From an uncultured Planktomarina sp. (GTDB lineage: Bacteria; Pseudomonadota; Alphaproteobacteria; Rhodobacterales; Rhodobacteraceae): a stretch of 64,000 bases of DNA. The translations under genes and the position numbers were made by a program. The notes beneath the pieces are model-generated. The model was not told the origin of the DNA. It saw nothing but the letters and a program-made list of their open reading frames with translations, and ran no database searches. Where the stretch lies: NCBI GenBank assembly GCA_905182325.1, contig CAJJBD010000004.1:24474-88473 (forward strand), in the 5' to 3' direction. Shown piece by piece: positions 27,429 to 36,168 of this stretch (the stretch's first letter is position 1; each line of letters opens with the position of its first letter).

Positions 27429-27857
27429 TCAGGAAATGCGGCGTAATAATGGGCAGGTTTCTGAATTTGCAACGCCTGGTAATTCACGTATTCGTGCTAA
27501 TATCCCATCAAAATTATATAAGCTGGTAGTTTCCAGTTGTATCACTATATCCCAAACGCCGCAGGTACGATGCAATGAGTTGATTTCGGGCATGCGTTGA
27601 AGCGCCTTCTGAACTGAGTTTGCTGTATTGCCACGTACTTCAATCATCATAACCGCTTTAACCATTTCATCTGTTTCTGTTGAATTTAGTTCAACGGTGA
27701 AGCGTTTGATTGTTCGGCTTTCTATCAACTGTGTTAAATGGCTTTTAACAGTCCCGCGCGCTAGACCTAATGCACCTGCCAGAGTTGTAATTGACGCTCG
27801 CCCATCGACCTTTAGACGACTTAGGATTTTGCGGTCTATTTCATCTATATTGAACAT
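27429..27857 (-). CDS. Lrp/AsnC family transcriptional regulator
   Basis: A feast/famine regulator of about 142 residues from the ATG at 27857 (MFNIDEIDRKILSRL). The helix-turn-helix spans about residues 20-45 (ASITTLAGALGLARGTVKSHL). The rest is the ligand-sensing RAM domain. Upstream ATG (27878) and TTG (27887) starts are possible but would add a lysine-rich tail unlike the family. It is divergent from the arginase gene across a region of phased TTGNNCAA boxes. A role in controlling arginine/ornithine/proline catabolism is therefore likely, as for other Lrp proteins beside arginase or ornithine cyclodeaminase. Confidence 0.92.
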   Translation of the reverse strand: MFNIDEIDRKILSRLKVDGRASITTLAGALGLARGTVKSHLTQLIESRTIKRFTVELNSTETDEMVKAVMMIEVRGNTANSVQKALQRMPEINSLHRTCGVWDIVIQLETTSLYNFDGILARIRELPGVANSETCPLLRRIS

Positions 27858-27927
27858 TTTTAATTTTTTTCTTTTCATATTGAACAAAACTTACACCATT
27901 TGGACAATATTTAGACTAATTGTGCAA
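27850..27927. promoter_or_regulatory. Phased TTGNNCAA boxes, probable Lrp operator
   Basis: TTGAACAA at 27880-27887, TTGGACAA at 27900-27907 and TTGTGCAA at 27920-27927 share a palindromic TTGNNCAA core and start exactly 20 bp apart, two helical turns. A fourth, imperfect box TTGAACAT starts at 27850, three turns from the first, and overlaps the regulator's start codon. Such phasing on one DNA face is characteristic of Lrp-family octamer binding. Confidence 0.7.
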
Positions 27928-27938
27928 TACTCTGCATG

Positions 27939-27955
27939 CTACTTTTTAAAAGTAG
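27939..27955 (+). repeat. 17-bp palindrome in the arginase leader
   Basis: CTACTTTT (27939-27946) and AAAAGTAG (27948-27955) are perfect 8-bp arms around a single T. It lies between the Lrp boxes and the GGAGG site of the arginase gene. It overlaps the likely -10 region (TTTTAA or GATAAT), so it may be a second operator or part of the promoter. Confidence 0.5.
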
Positions 27956-27971
27956 ATAATGTGGAGGTGTC

Positions 27972-28901
27972 ATGAACAATCACTGTACAATATTGGGATT
28001 ACCATTGCAGGCTGGCACTGGCCGTGGTGGCTGTCTTATGGGGCCTGATGCTTTTCGTACTGCTGGCCTTGGAGATGTGATCATGAGCCAAGGCTTAGGG
28101 CTGACTGATCTGGGAAATTTATCTTTTCCAAGCAAGATCTTGGATATTGAAGGGCCTAAACATCTTAAAAAACTTTCAGAAATTGTGGCATGGACACGTG
28201 ATATCCAGAAACAGGCTTCTGTATTATCTATGGCTGAAACATTCCCAATTTTTATTGGAGGCGACCACTCAATGGCAGCTGGGACGCTGACCGGGGTGGC
28301 TCTTGCCGCTCAATCCAAGGGTAGGCCTCAATTTGTACTTTGGCTTGATGCGCACCCTGATATGAATACATTAATTAGCACGACTAGTGGACATCTGCAC
28401 GGCACGCCGATGGCCTATGCTTTGGGCATGTCAAGTTTTGAGGATATTTTTCCACCAGTTGAAGCGCCTTTGGACCCTGCAAACGTCTGCATGATTGGCT
28501 TGCGATCTGTTGATGAACCTGAGTACCAATTTATCTCAGAATTGGGAATGGACGTCTATGATATGCGGCGCATTGACGAAGTTGGAGTTGCCAAACCGGT
28601 GTCTGACTTCCTTGACCGAGTTGCCGCAGCCAATGGTCTTCTACATGTGAGTTTTGACGTAGACTTTCTCGATCCTGAAATTGCACCTGCGGTAGGTACA
28701 ACAGTTCCTGGTGGGGCAACATTCCGGGAGGCCCATTTGATTATGGAGATGGTGCACGACAGTGGTTTGGCCTCATCACTTGACCTGACAGAGCTTAACC
28801 CATTTCTAGATATTCGTGGTAAAACGGCTACCCTCATGTGTGATCTCACTGCATCTTTACTGGGTAGAAAAGTTCTCGACCGTCGCACTAGGAGCTTCTG
28901 A
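27972..28901 (+). CDS. rocF: Arginase
   Basis: Hydrolyses arginine to ornithine and urea, 309 residues. The binuclear manganese ligands are present: GGDHS with His99, WLDAHPD with Asp126, His128 and Asp130, and SFDVDFLDP with Asp229 and Asp231. The layout fits arginase rather than agmatinase, but other ureohydrolase substrates (guanidinobutyrate) cannot be excluded by eye. GGAGGTGTC precedes the ATG. Two nucleotides after its stop starts the ornithine cyclodeaminase gene, the next enzyme in the route. Confidence 0.92.
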   Translation: MNNHCTILGLPLQAGTGRGGCLMGPDAFRTAGLGDVIMSQGLGLTDLGNLSFPSKILDIEGPKHLKKLSEIVAWTRDIQKQASVLSMAETFPIFIGGDHSMAAGTLTGVALAAQSKGRPQFVLWLDAHPDMNTLISTTSGHLHGTPMAYALGMSSFEDIFPPVEAPLDPANVCMIGLRSVDEPEYQFISELGMDVYDMRRIDEVGVAKPVSDFLDRVAAANGLLHVSFDVDFLDPEIAPAVGTTVPGGATFREAHLIMEMVHDSGLASSLDLTELNPFLDIRGKTATLMCDLTASLLGRKVLDRRTRSF

Positions 28902-28902
28902 T

Positions 28903-29961
28903 ATGAGCAATCTGTTACCCTCTTCACTCGCCATGGTGCCGTTTGTATCCGTAGATAATATGATGCGTTTGGTAAATAATATTGGCGCGCCCATAATGAT
29001 GTCTGAGATCTGTGATTATATTGAAGCTGACTTTAAACGTTGGCCTGAGTTTGATAAAACTCCCCGCGTGGCTGCGCATTCGGAGGAGGGCGTAATAGAG
29101 TTGATGCCAACCTCTGATGGAGAATATTATGGGTTTAAATATGTAAATGGACATCCTGCCAATATGGCGCGGGGCTTTCAAACAGTGACTGCCTTCGGTG
29201 TGTTGGCTAACGTTGTGAATGGTTATCCGGTATTACTTTCTGAGATGACTATCCTGACTGCACTTCGTACAGCAGCCACAAGTGCATTGGCTGCAAAATA
29301 TTTGGCTCCAAAAGGTGCACGGGTCATGGGTATGATTGGGAATGGGGCTCAATGTGAATTTCAGGCGCTGGCTTTTAACGAAATAATTGGAATTGAAACG
29401 ATACGGCTGTATGATTTAGACATGCAGGCAACTAAAAAAGCTGCGAAAAACTTAAGAAATAAAAGTTTAAATATTGTGATATGTAACAGCGCGGAAGAGG
29501 CAATAAGCGGGGTTGATATCATAACTACATGCACAGCAGACAAGCAAAATGCGACTGTTTTAAGTGATAATATGGTTGGCTCTGGCGTTCACATTAATGC
29601 CATAGGCGGTGATTGTCCGGGCAAGACCGAATTGCATCGAGATATTCTACTACGTTCAGATATTTTTGTGGAATATCCACCACAAACTCGTATTGAGGGT
29701 GAGATACAAGCGCTTGCACCAGACTTCCCCGTAACTGAACTTTGGAAGGTAATAGAAGGTCAAGCAGAAGGGCGGAGGTCTAAGGCTCAGATTACTCTTT
29801 TTGATAGTGTTGGCTTTGCGACTGAAGACTTTTCAGCCTTGCGCTATGTCCACCACCAACTTCAAAAAAATGGGTATTACACTAATCTTGATTTACTCGC
29901 AGATCCTGATGACCCGCGCGACCTTTTTGGCATGCTTGAACGCGCAAAGGGTACAAAATAA
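28903..29961 (+). CDS. ocd: Ornithine cyclodeaminase
   Basis: Converts ornithine to proline and ammonia with bound NAD+. The protein is 352 residues from the ATG at 28903, which has AGGAG 8 nt upstream. An in-frame extension into the arginase gene is rejected. The segments RVAAHSEEGVIELMPTSDG, FKYVNGHPANMARGFQTVT and HINAIGGDCPGKTELHRDI closely match the true ornithine cyclodeaminases of Agrobacterium type rather than other mu-crystallin relatives. The stop overlaps the putA start by one base (TAATG). Confidence 0.95.
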   Translation: MSNLLPSSLAMVPFVSVDNMMRLVNNIGAPIMMSEICDYIEADFKRWPEFDKTPRVAAHSEEGVIELMPTSDGEYYGFKYVNGHPANMARGFQTVTAFGVLANVVNGYPVLLSEMTILTALRTAATSALAAKYLAPKGARVMGMIGNGAQCEFQALAFNEIIGIETIRLYDLDMQATKKAAKNLRNKSLNIVICNSAEEAISGVDIITTCTADKQNATVLSDNMVGSGVHINAIGGDCPGKTELHRDILLRSDIFVEYPPQTRIEGEIQALAPDFPVTELWKVIEGQAEGRRSKAQITLFDSVGFATEDFSALRYVHHQLQKNGYYTNLDLLADPDDPRDLFGMLERAKGTK

Positions 29962-32900
29962 TGCAAGATTTACGACAAAATGTTCGTAATAATTGTTATT
30001 TATCTGATGAGGAAGCGCTAAAGTCTATGATGGCTTGGGCGCCTAATGCTTCCTCTCGTAAGGCTATTGCTGCACATGCATCAATAATGGTTGAAAACCT
30101 GCGGATCGAGGACGCGCCCTCTATAATGGAGCAGTTTCTTGCGGAATATGGTTTATCGTCTGAGGAAGGCGTGGCCCTTATGTGTTTGGCTGAAGCGCTT
30201 TTAAGAGTGCCTGATACTGCCACTATAGATGCACTGATTGAAGATAAAATTGTACCTTCGGAATGGGGTAAACACTTGGGAGAAAGTCATTCAAATTTGG
30301 TGAATGCTTCCACATGGGCCCTGTTTTTTACCGGCCGTATTCTTGACAAACCAAATCGTGGTGTGGCTGGAGTATTGCGTGGTGCAATTAAGCGGTTGGG
30401 TGAGCCTGTTATTCGCCAAGCTGTGGCGCGGGTGATGCGTGAGATGGGGCAGCAATTTGTGCTGGGCCAATCTATTCAAAAAGCTATCTTACAAGCAAAA
30501 AAATACGAATCTAAGGGCTACACCTATAGCTATGATATGCTGGGTGAAGCGGCAATGAGTGACGCGGATGCGCTAACTTACCATATGGCCTATGCAGATG
30601 CGATCTCGCAGATAGCCAAGGCTGCTATCAGTGACGATATCCGTCAAAACCCAGGTATTTCAGTCAAGCTCTCGGCCCTTCATCCTAGATATGATCTGCT
30701 ACATCGCAAGCAGGTTATGCAAGACCTAGTGCCCCGCATACAAGCGCTGGCCATTTTAGCAAAATCTGCTGGAATTGGCTTTAATATTGACGCCGAAGAG
30801 GCAGCACGTCTTGATTTGTCTCTTGATATTATTGAGGCTCTTTTGTCTGAGCCTGCCTTATCTGATTGGGACGGATTTGGTGTGGTGGTTCAGGCCTATG
30901 GCAAACGTGCGTCAGTTGTGATCGACTGGCTATATAAGCTCGCCCAAAGACTTGATCGTCGAATTATGGTCCGTTTGGTAAAAGGCGCCTATTGGGATAC
31001 AGAAATTAAACTGGCTCAGGTAGACAACCTACCCGGCTTTCCAGTTTTTAGCGCTAAACAAAATACTGACATGAGCTTTATCTGTTGTGCTGCAAAACTG
31101 TTGGAAATGGGTGGCCATATCTATCCGCAATTTGCCACCCATAACGCACATACAATTGCAGCGGTGCTGAATTTGGCGAAGCAACAAGGGGTGGAGAACT
31201 TTGAATTCCAAAGACTTCATGGCATGGGTGAGGGTCTGTATGCTCAGGTGCTACAATCCCACGGCACGCGGTGTCGAATCTATGCGCCAGTTGGGCACCA
31301 TCAAGATCTTCTCGCCTATCTGGTTCGTAGGCTTTTAGAGAACGGTGCCAACTCATCCTTTGTAAATCAAATTTTCGACGATGATGTCCCCTCGGACGTT
31401 GTTGCAGCTGATCCATTCGAAAAAATCGGACGTGTGGGGCCAAAAATTGTGCTGCCTGAAGCGCTATTTGCACCCCAACGATTGAACTCGTCTGGTTATG
31501 ATTTAGCCGACCCTGTGGTTTTACATTCTTTGCAAGCTGGGCGCGTTTTGGTCGGTGACTGGACCTTTGGATGCAAGGGCAGCAAACAAACAGTGATTAA
31601 TCCTGCTAATGGACAAAAGATTGGACAGGTCTATTTCGCTTCACGCCTAGAGGCGCAACATATGATTAGACAGGCTCAGCCTTGGGCGGAGCCTGTAGAG
31701 AAACGAATAAAAGTCTTGCGCAAAGTGGCAGATATTTACGAAAAAAACGCGCATGAGCTGTTTGCCTTGTTGACCCATGAGGCTGGTAAAACATTGCCAG
31801 ATTGTATTGGTGAGTTGCGGGAGGCAGTTGATTTTTTAAGATACTACGCCGCGCAGGGTCAAAAAGATGGTCGGTCGGCATCTGGAATTTTTACGTGTAT
31901 CAGTCCCTGGAATTTTCCACTAGCCATCTTTACTGGGCAAATTGTGGCAGCCTTGGTAATGGGCAACGGTGTATTGGCAAAGCCTGCCGAAAATACCAGT
32001 CTGATTGCGCATTTTGCAGTTAATTTGATGCATGAAGCTGGTGTGCCTAAAAATAGCTTGCAAATTGTACCTGGTTTTGGAGCCGATGTGGGTCCGGTCT
32101 TGTGTGGCGACCCTAAAATTTCAGGAGTGTGTTTTACAGGCTCAACTGCCACCGCAAACCTAATTAACCAAACGATGGCGCAAGAGTTACCTCCGCACGT
32201 ACCCTTTATTGCTGAGACTGGCGGATTAAATGCTATGATTGTAGATAGCACGGCCTTGCTGGAGCAGGCGGTGAGGGATGTGCTTTTAAGTGCTTTTCAA
32301 TCTGCAGGCCAACGCTGTTCGGCATTGCGTATTTTATATGTACAGGCAGACATCGCTCCAAACTTCACCAAAATGCTGTACGGCGCAATGAAAGCGCTGG
32401 TAGTAGGGGATCCCTCTACTGTAGATTGTGATGTAGGGCCCGTTATTGACCAAGCTTCGCAAGACAAGATTTTAGATCATATAGCACGGGGACGAGTACT
32501 GTTTCAAACATCAGCACCAAAAGTTGGAACCTACGTTGCGCCCACAGTTCTGGGTGTCGATGGAATTGGTGACCTTGAAGGTGAAATCTTTGGGCCAGTG
32601 CTGCATTTAGCAACATTTGAAGTTGATCAGATGGATGCGGTTATCTCTGCCATAAATGCTACGGGGTATGGTCTCACTTTTGGATTTCACAGCAGAATTG
32701 ATGCCCGGGTGCAGAAAATTGTATCACAGGTTGATGTTGGAAACCTCTATATAAATCGCAACCAAATTGGAGCTGTAGTTGGCGCTCAGCCTTTTGGTGG
32801 TCACGGATTGAGTGGGACGGGGCCAAAGGCTGGTGGTCCGCGCTATCTTTCTAGGTTTGCGTCTCAAGTTATGCTTGGGGCGGATGGTAGTTTGCCCATC

Positions 32901-33326
32901 AAAATGAGCGCTATCGAACTTGAAACAGCATTTAGTCAGGTCACGCATCGACTGCCAGTGGATGCTATTAATCTTCCGGGACCAACTGGCGAGTCGAACC
33001 GCTACTCTATAAAACCAAGAGGGCGAGTTTTGTGTATGGGGTTAGGGGCCAATGATTTTGCTCACCGTGCTAAAGTTCTTGGATGTAATTCGGTTGCGGC
33101 AACTCTAGATTTTCAGCATTTACGCAAAATCAAAAATTTAGAGGCGGTGGTTTATGCCGGCCCAGATGGAGCTAGTTTGCGTTTTGAATTGAGCCAACGC
33201 CCTGGATCTATAGTGGCCTTATTAATGGACGAAAACTTTGAGATGTGGCTTATGCGTGAGCAATCCGTTTGCATAGATACTACTGCTGCAGGTGGCAACA
33301 CCACTCTGTTAGCTTACGAAAGCTGA
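29961..33326 (+). CDS. putA: Bifunctional proline dehydrogenase / 1-pyrroline-5-carboxylate dehydrogenase
   Basis: Oxidises proline to P5C (FAD-linked) and then to glutamate (NAD+-linked), channelling the intermediate; peripheral to the inner membrane. The protein has 1121 residues. The PRODH barrel occupies about residues 180-470 (DAEEAARLDLS, LVKGAYWDTEIK). The aldehyde dehydrogenase domain follows from about 520, with AETGGLNAMIVDS and the catalytic cysteine in SAGQRCSALR. A C-terminal ALDH-superfamily-like domain ends the protein. The N-terminal ribbon-helix-helix DNA-binding domain of enteric PutA is absent, so it does not regulate its own transcription. It is coupled to ocd. Confidence 0.96.
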   Translation: MQDLRQNVRNNCYLSDEEALKSMMAWAPNASSRKAIAAHASIMVENLRIEDAPSIMEQFLAEYGLSSEEGVALMCLAEALLRVPDTATIDALIEDKIVPSEWGKHLGESHSNLVNASTWALFFTGRILDKPNRGVAGVLRGAIKRLGEPVIRQAVARVMREMGQQFVLGQSIQKAILQAKKYESKGYTYSYDMLGEAAMSDADALTYHMAYADAISQIAKAAISDDIRQNPGISVKLSALHPRYDLLHRKQVMQDLVPRIQALAILAKSAGIGFNIDAEEAARLDLSLDIIEALLSEPALSDWDGFGVVVQAYGKRASVVIDWLYKLAQRLDRRIMVRLVKGAYWDTEIKLAQVDNLPGFPVFSAKQNTDMSFICCAAKLLEMGGHIYPQFATHNAHTIAAVLNLAKQQGVENFEFQRLHGMGEGLYAQVLQSHGTRCRIYAPVGHHQDLLAYLVRRLLENGANSSFVNQIFDDDVPSDVVAADPFEKIGRVGPKIVLPEALFAPQRLNSSGYDLADPVVLHSLQAGRVLVGDWTFGCKGSKQTVINPANGQKIGQVYFASRLEAQHMIRQAQPWAEPVEKRIKVLRKVADIYEKNAHELFALLTHEAGKTLPDCIGELREAVDFLRYYAAQGQKDGRSASGIFTCISPWNFPLAIFTGQIVAALVMGNGVLAKPAENTSLIAHFAVNLMHEAGVPKNSLQIVPGFGADVGPVLCGDPKISGVCFTGSTATANLINQTMAQELPPHVPFIAETGGLNAMIVDSTALLEQAVRDVLLSAFQSAGQRCSALRILYVQADIAPNFTKMLYGAMKALVVGDPSTVDCDVGPVIDQASQDKILDHIARGRVLFQTSAPKVGTYVAPTVLGVDGIGDLEGEIFGPVLHLATFEVDQMDAVISAINATGYGLTFGFHSRIDARVQKIVSQVDVGNLYINRNQIGAVVGAQPFGGHGLSGTGPKAGGPRYLSRFASQVMLGADGSLPIKMSAIELETAFSQVTHRLPVDAINLPGPTGESNRYSIKPRGRVLCMGLGANDFAHRAKVLGCNSVAATLDFQHLRKIKNLEAVVYAGPDGASLRFELSQRPGSIVALLMDENFEMWLMREQSVCIDTTAAGGNTTLLAYES

Positions 33327-33335
33327 TAGTGAGTA

Positions 33336-34070
33336 CTAGGTGGAAAACAGCCGTCCTGGACCTAACATTGCCTTAGATCCGCCGCTTAGCTTTCCTAAAT
33401 GCCATGCTAATGCCAAATTACTTGATATTACTGGGAGGCTAGTGCTCGCCTCTAATGGTTTAATCAGATCCAATGTTCTTAGATTGGTACAACTAAGAAA
33501 TATACCATCAACGTCCCTCGTTCTGCACAGATCTTGGGCAGCGTCAATGACTGATTGACCTGATATGCGGACAACTTTTGTTTCCTCAGCCTCGGCAAAT
33601 GTTCCAAATTTTGGGCTATCGATACCATTTCTGGCTAATACGTTCCGAAGGTTTTTACTGACACTCTCAATATATGGCGATAGGAATGCCAAACGTTTCA
33701 AGCGGAGGTGTTTACAGGCTGCGATCAAAGCAGATACTGGCTCGGTAACGTGCGTGGCCTTGGTGCCTTGCGATACAAGTTTATGAATTGTAGCGACTCC
33801 AATCTGAGCTGTTCCAGATGTGCAGCCATAGCCCACTGCATCAAACCTTAGTGTCTGCGGAAGTAACTTGGCTGAAGCGGTGATGTGTTCTGCCATAGAT
33901 TGCAACGTGGTTGCATTCACTTCTTGGCCACTTGGCACGCGGGTAAAAAATAGATCAGCATCTCCACGTAATTCAATCATATCTCGCTCAATAGTTTCAT
34001 CTGTTTGTAAAACAATCATCGCAATGCGGATTGGCTCTATTTCAACTAGTGTGTAGGGGAATATGCTCAC
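33336..34070 (-). CDS. Asp/Glu racemase superfamily protein (EutA/maleate isomerase-like)
   Basis: A 244-residue protein of the Asp/Glu racemase fold. Both catalytic-type cysteines are present: Cys83 in GYGCTSGTA and Cys194 in FLSCTNLRT. This arrangement is found in aspartate racemases, maleate isomerases, arylmalonate decarboxylases and the EutA protein of ectoine gene clusters. The GTG at 34070 gives MSIFPYTLVEIEP, a usual start for the family, with AAGG upstream; a TTG two codons earlier is possible. It forms a leftward pair with the PLP lyase gene upstream and converges on putA. The substrate is unknown. Confidence 0.85.
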   Translation of the reverse strand: MSIFPYTLVEIEPIRIAMIVLQTDETIERDMIELRGDADLFFTRVPSGQEVNATTLQSMAEHITASAKLLPQTLRFDAVGYGCTSGTAQIGVATIHKLVSQGTKATHVTEPVSALIAACKHLRLKRLAFLSPYIESVSKNLRNVLARNGIDSPKFGTFAEAEETKVVRISGQSVIDAAQDLCRTRDVDGIFLSCTNLRTLDLIKPLEASTSLPVISSNLALAWHLGKLSGGSKAMLGPGRLFST

Positions 34071-34146
34071 TTCCAAAACCTTGGCACCTGGGCTTGAGCC
34101 TGGGTTACTCGCATCTGAAATTTCTGTCTATCGAAGCCGCGCTGCA

Positions 34147-35193
34147 TCACTCTGGTCCCTCTGATAGGATCAACATTACATGTGAAGTCTTATCTAAGCC
34201 TAATATAGCACGATGGGGTACCGATGATATGAGACCTGCAAGTCCACCAGTGCCTGAGGATGTGCTCGGCATATCGTAACGCATGGCATAGGCAGCGCCA
34301 GCGACACCTTCGTCTTCACTGATCAAAGCAAAGAAATTTGCATCTCGCGCCAAACCTTTGAGTGCAATTAGCGATGCCTCTTTACAGTCGAGTCGGCCCA
34401 TACAGCTGTCAGATCCTTCTGCAACTACAAAATCACCTGCCTGAATGCATCTTTGTAATGCAGGTGCATTGGCAGGCTCAACTACAATAATAACAACATC
34501 GTTTCCCCAGATTTTACGGGTCATTGCGGCCGTAGCCCCAGCCAAGCCACCAACGCCTGCTTGCAAAAAGATGTGAGTTGGCGCCTGCATTTGCGCATTT
34601 GCCTCATCCATTAGTGCAGTGTAACCTTCCATTAGTCGATAACTGGGCTCAAAATAGCCTGGCCAAGAGGTGTCCGATAGTAGCGACCAGCCGTTATCTT
34701 CCGCAGACTGCTTCGCTGCGGCCATGCTTTCTTCATAAACCTGACCGGCACGGATAACTTTAGCACCTTCGGCCACCAACCGTATTTCAAAAGCTTTGGG
34801 AACGGTTTCAGCAATATAAACAACAGAATTTGCCCCAAAGGCTTTAGCACCAGCAGCGACACTCATGCCATGGTTGCCAGCACTTGCGGTCACATAGGTT
34901 TTGCCAACTTGTTCCTCACCCTCTACCATGGCCTTATAGGCAATTACATAGGCTGCGCCCAAAGCTTTAAAGCTACCCAAACCCATGCGCTTGCGTTCAT
35001 CTTTTATACTAATCTGCCCAACACCCTGCTCATTGGCCATCGCCTTTGATTGGACCAAAGGTGTTACAGCTGAACTTGGACATCGAGCTAGTAGCGCTTT
35101 TACCTGAGTTGTATCAGTAGAAGGACTGGGGATATCACGTAATATAGCGGTATTTAGTCCAATGTTAAGGTGTGGGTTATGCAAAATTTTCAT
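34147..35193 (-). CDS. PLP-dependent lyase, diaminopropionate ammonia-lyase/threonine dehydratase-like
   Basis: A 348-residue fold-type II PLP enzyme. The Schiff-base lysine is Lys76 in GLGSFKALGAAY, the cofactor-phosphate/Asn loop is TASAGNHGMSVA, and the C-terminal TSSGTGGLAGL is a glycine loop. KDERKRMGLGSFKALGAAY resembles diaminopropionate ammonia-lyase (DpaL) more than serine/threonine dehydratase; EutB of ectoine clusters is another relative. It is likely to deaminate a small beta-substituted or diamino acid. Its start faces the DUF1989 gene across a 116-nt divergent promoter region. Confidence 0.82.
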   Translation of the reverse strand: MKILHNPHLNIGLNTAILRDIPSPSTDTTQVKALLARCPSSAVTPLVQSKAMANEQGVGQISIKDERKRMGLGSFKALGAAYVIAYKAMVEGEEQVGKTYVTASAGNHGMSVAAGAKAFGANSVVYIAETVPKAFEIRLVAEGAKVIRAGQVYEESMAAAKQSAEDNGWSLLSDTSWPGYFEPSYRLMEGYTALMDEANAQMQAPTHIFLQAGVGGLAGATAAMTRKIWGNDVVIIVVEPANAPALQRCIQAGDFVVAEGSDSCMGRLDCKEASLIALKGLARDANFFALISEDEGVAGAAYAMRYDMPSTSSGTGGLAGLISSVPHRAILGLDKTSHVMLILSEGPE

Positions 35194-35256
35194 CTTTCAA
35201 TCAGAGCCCAAAGTTCAATGAAGAGCAAGTACAGAAACTTCCTATTGGGTGAAAAA

Positions 35257-35296
35257 TTGACAGCGTCCTTTAGAGGCTTAAAATTAACAATTAATT
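35257..35296 (+). promoter_or_regulatory. Promoter of the DUF1989 gene with AT-rich palindrome
   Basis: TTGACA (35257-35262), a 16-nt spacer and TAAAAT (35279-35284) form one of the best housekeeping-type promoters in the window, about 25 nt before the ATG. An AATTAA-CAA-TTAATT palindrome (35282-35296) covers the -10 end and the expected start site. Confidence 0.6.
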
Positions 35297-35309
35297 AGAA
35301 GGATATCTA

Positions 35310-36167
35310 ATGAAACTCAAATCTCCCAAACACGTAGAGCCAACCGACGCAAAAGAGCGTCGTGAAACAAATGTGCTCGTATGTTATCCGACTGAAACCC
35401 TACCTAAGGTAGATCTTGCAGCAGCTTTTACTCGCAGGAATGGAGCTGAATTTTTCAATTCAATTATAGTGCCTGCCCGGCATGCAGGCTGTGTGGACGT
35501 TCCGGCTGGTTATTTTGCAAGAATTCTATCTACAGAGGGCCCCCAAGTTGGTGACTTGAACATCTGGAACACCCATAATATCGCAGAACGCTTTTATAGT
35601 GGTAAAACTCGAGCCTTACATGGTACCCACGTTAGCACTGGTGACACTCTTTGGTCAAATTTGCCTTATATGAGGCCATTGGCAAATATTACCTGCGATA
35701 CCTTAGATTGGTATGGCTTTGACGTGGACGGTGGTTCGGTTCACGATGTCATTGGCACTCGCTGTGATCCATACACTGGGCGGTTGTTGAGCGGTGAGAA
35801 TTATCATCAATGCTGTCACTCAAATCTTACGCGGGCAATGGCGGATCACTTTGACATGGATTTGTCAGAAGCTGAGATGCATGTTCACGATGTTATGAAC
35901 GTATTTATGCTTACTGGCTTTACGCATGATACACATCAATATTTTATGAAGGCCAGCCCGGTACGCCCAGGTGACTTCATCGAATTGGAAGCGCAAACTG
36001 ACATTACACTTGGCCTATCAGCTTGTCCTGGTGGTGATTGTGGGGATGAACATTCTAGTGACACAGCGAGCTGTTTCCCATTAAAAATTGAGATTTATGC
36101 CCCTAAAAGCCTAGACGGATTTATGCCTTCAAAAATAAACTTATATGATAGGAGTCATGGAAAATAA
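35310..36167 (+). CDS. DUF1989 (urea carboxylase-associated / CgdAB-like) protein
   Basis: A 285-residue DUF1989 protein. Diagnostic segments are PARHAGCVDVPAGYFARIL, VIGTRCDPYTGRLL, NYHQCCHSNLTRAM and LSACPGGDCGDEHS; their cysteines and histidines probably bind a metal. Characterised DUF1989 proteins (CgdA/CgdB) form the carboxyguanidine deiminase that acts with guanidine carboxylase. Here there is a single DUF1989 gene with no carboxylase or allophanate hydrolase nearby, so a C-N hydrolase role on another substrate is only inferred. Good promoter and AGAAGGATATCTA ribosome-binding site. It converges on the aminotransferase gene with a one-nucleotide gap. Confidence 0.88.
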   Translation: MKLKSPKHVEPTDAKERRETNVLVCYPTETLPKVDLAAAFTRRNGAEFFNSIIVPARHAGCVDVPAGYFARILSTEGPQVGDLNIWNTHNIAERFYSGKTRALHGTHVSTGDTLWSNLPYMRPLANITCDTLDWYGFDVDGGSVHDVIGTRCDPYTGRLLSGENYHQCCHSNLTRAMADHFDMDLSEAEMHVHDVMNVFMLTGFTHDTHQYFMKASPVRPGDFIELEAQTDITLGLSACPGGDCGDEHSSDTASCFPLKIEIYAPKSLDGFMPSKINLYDRSHGK

Positions 36168-36168
36168 T

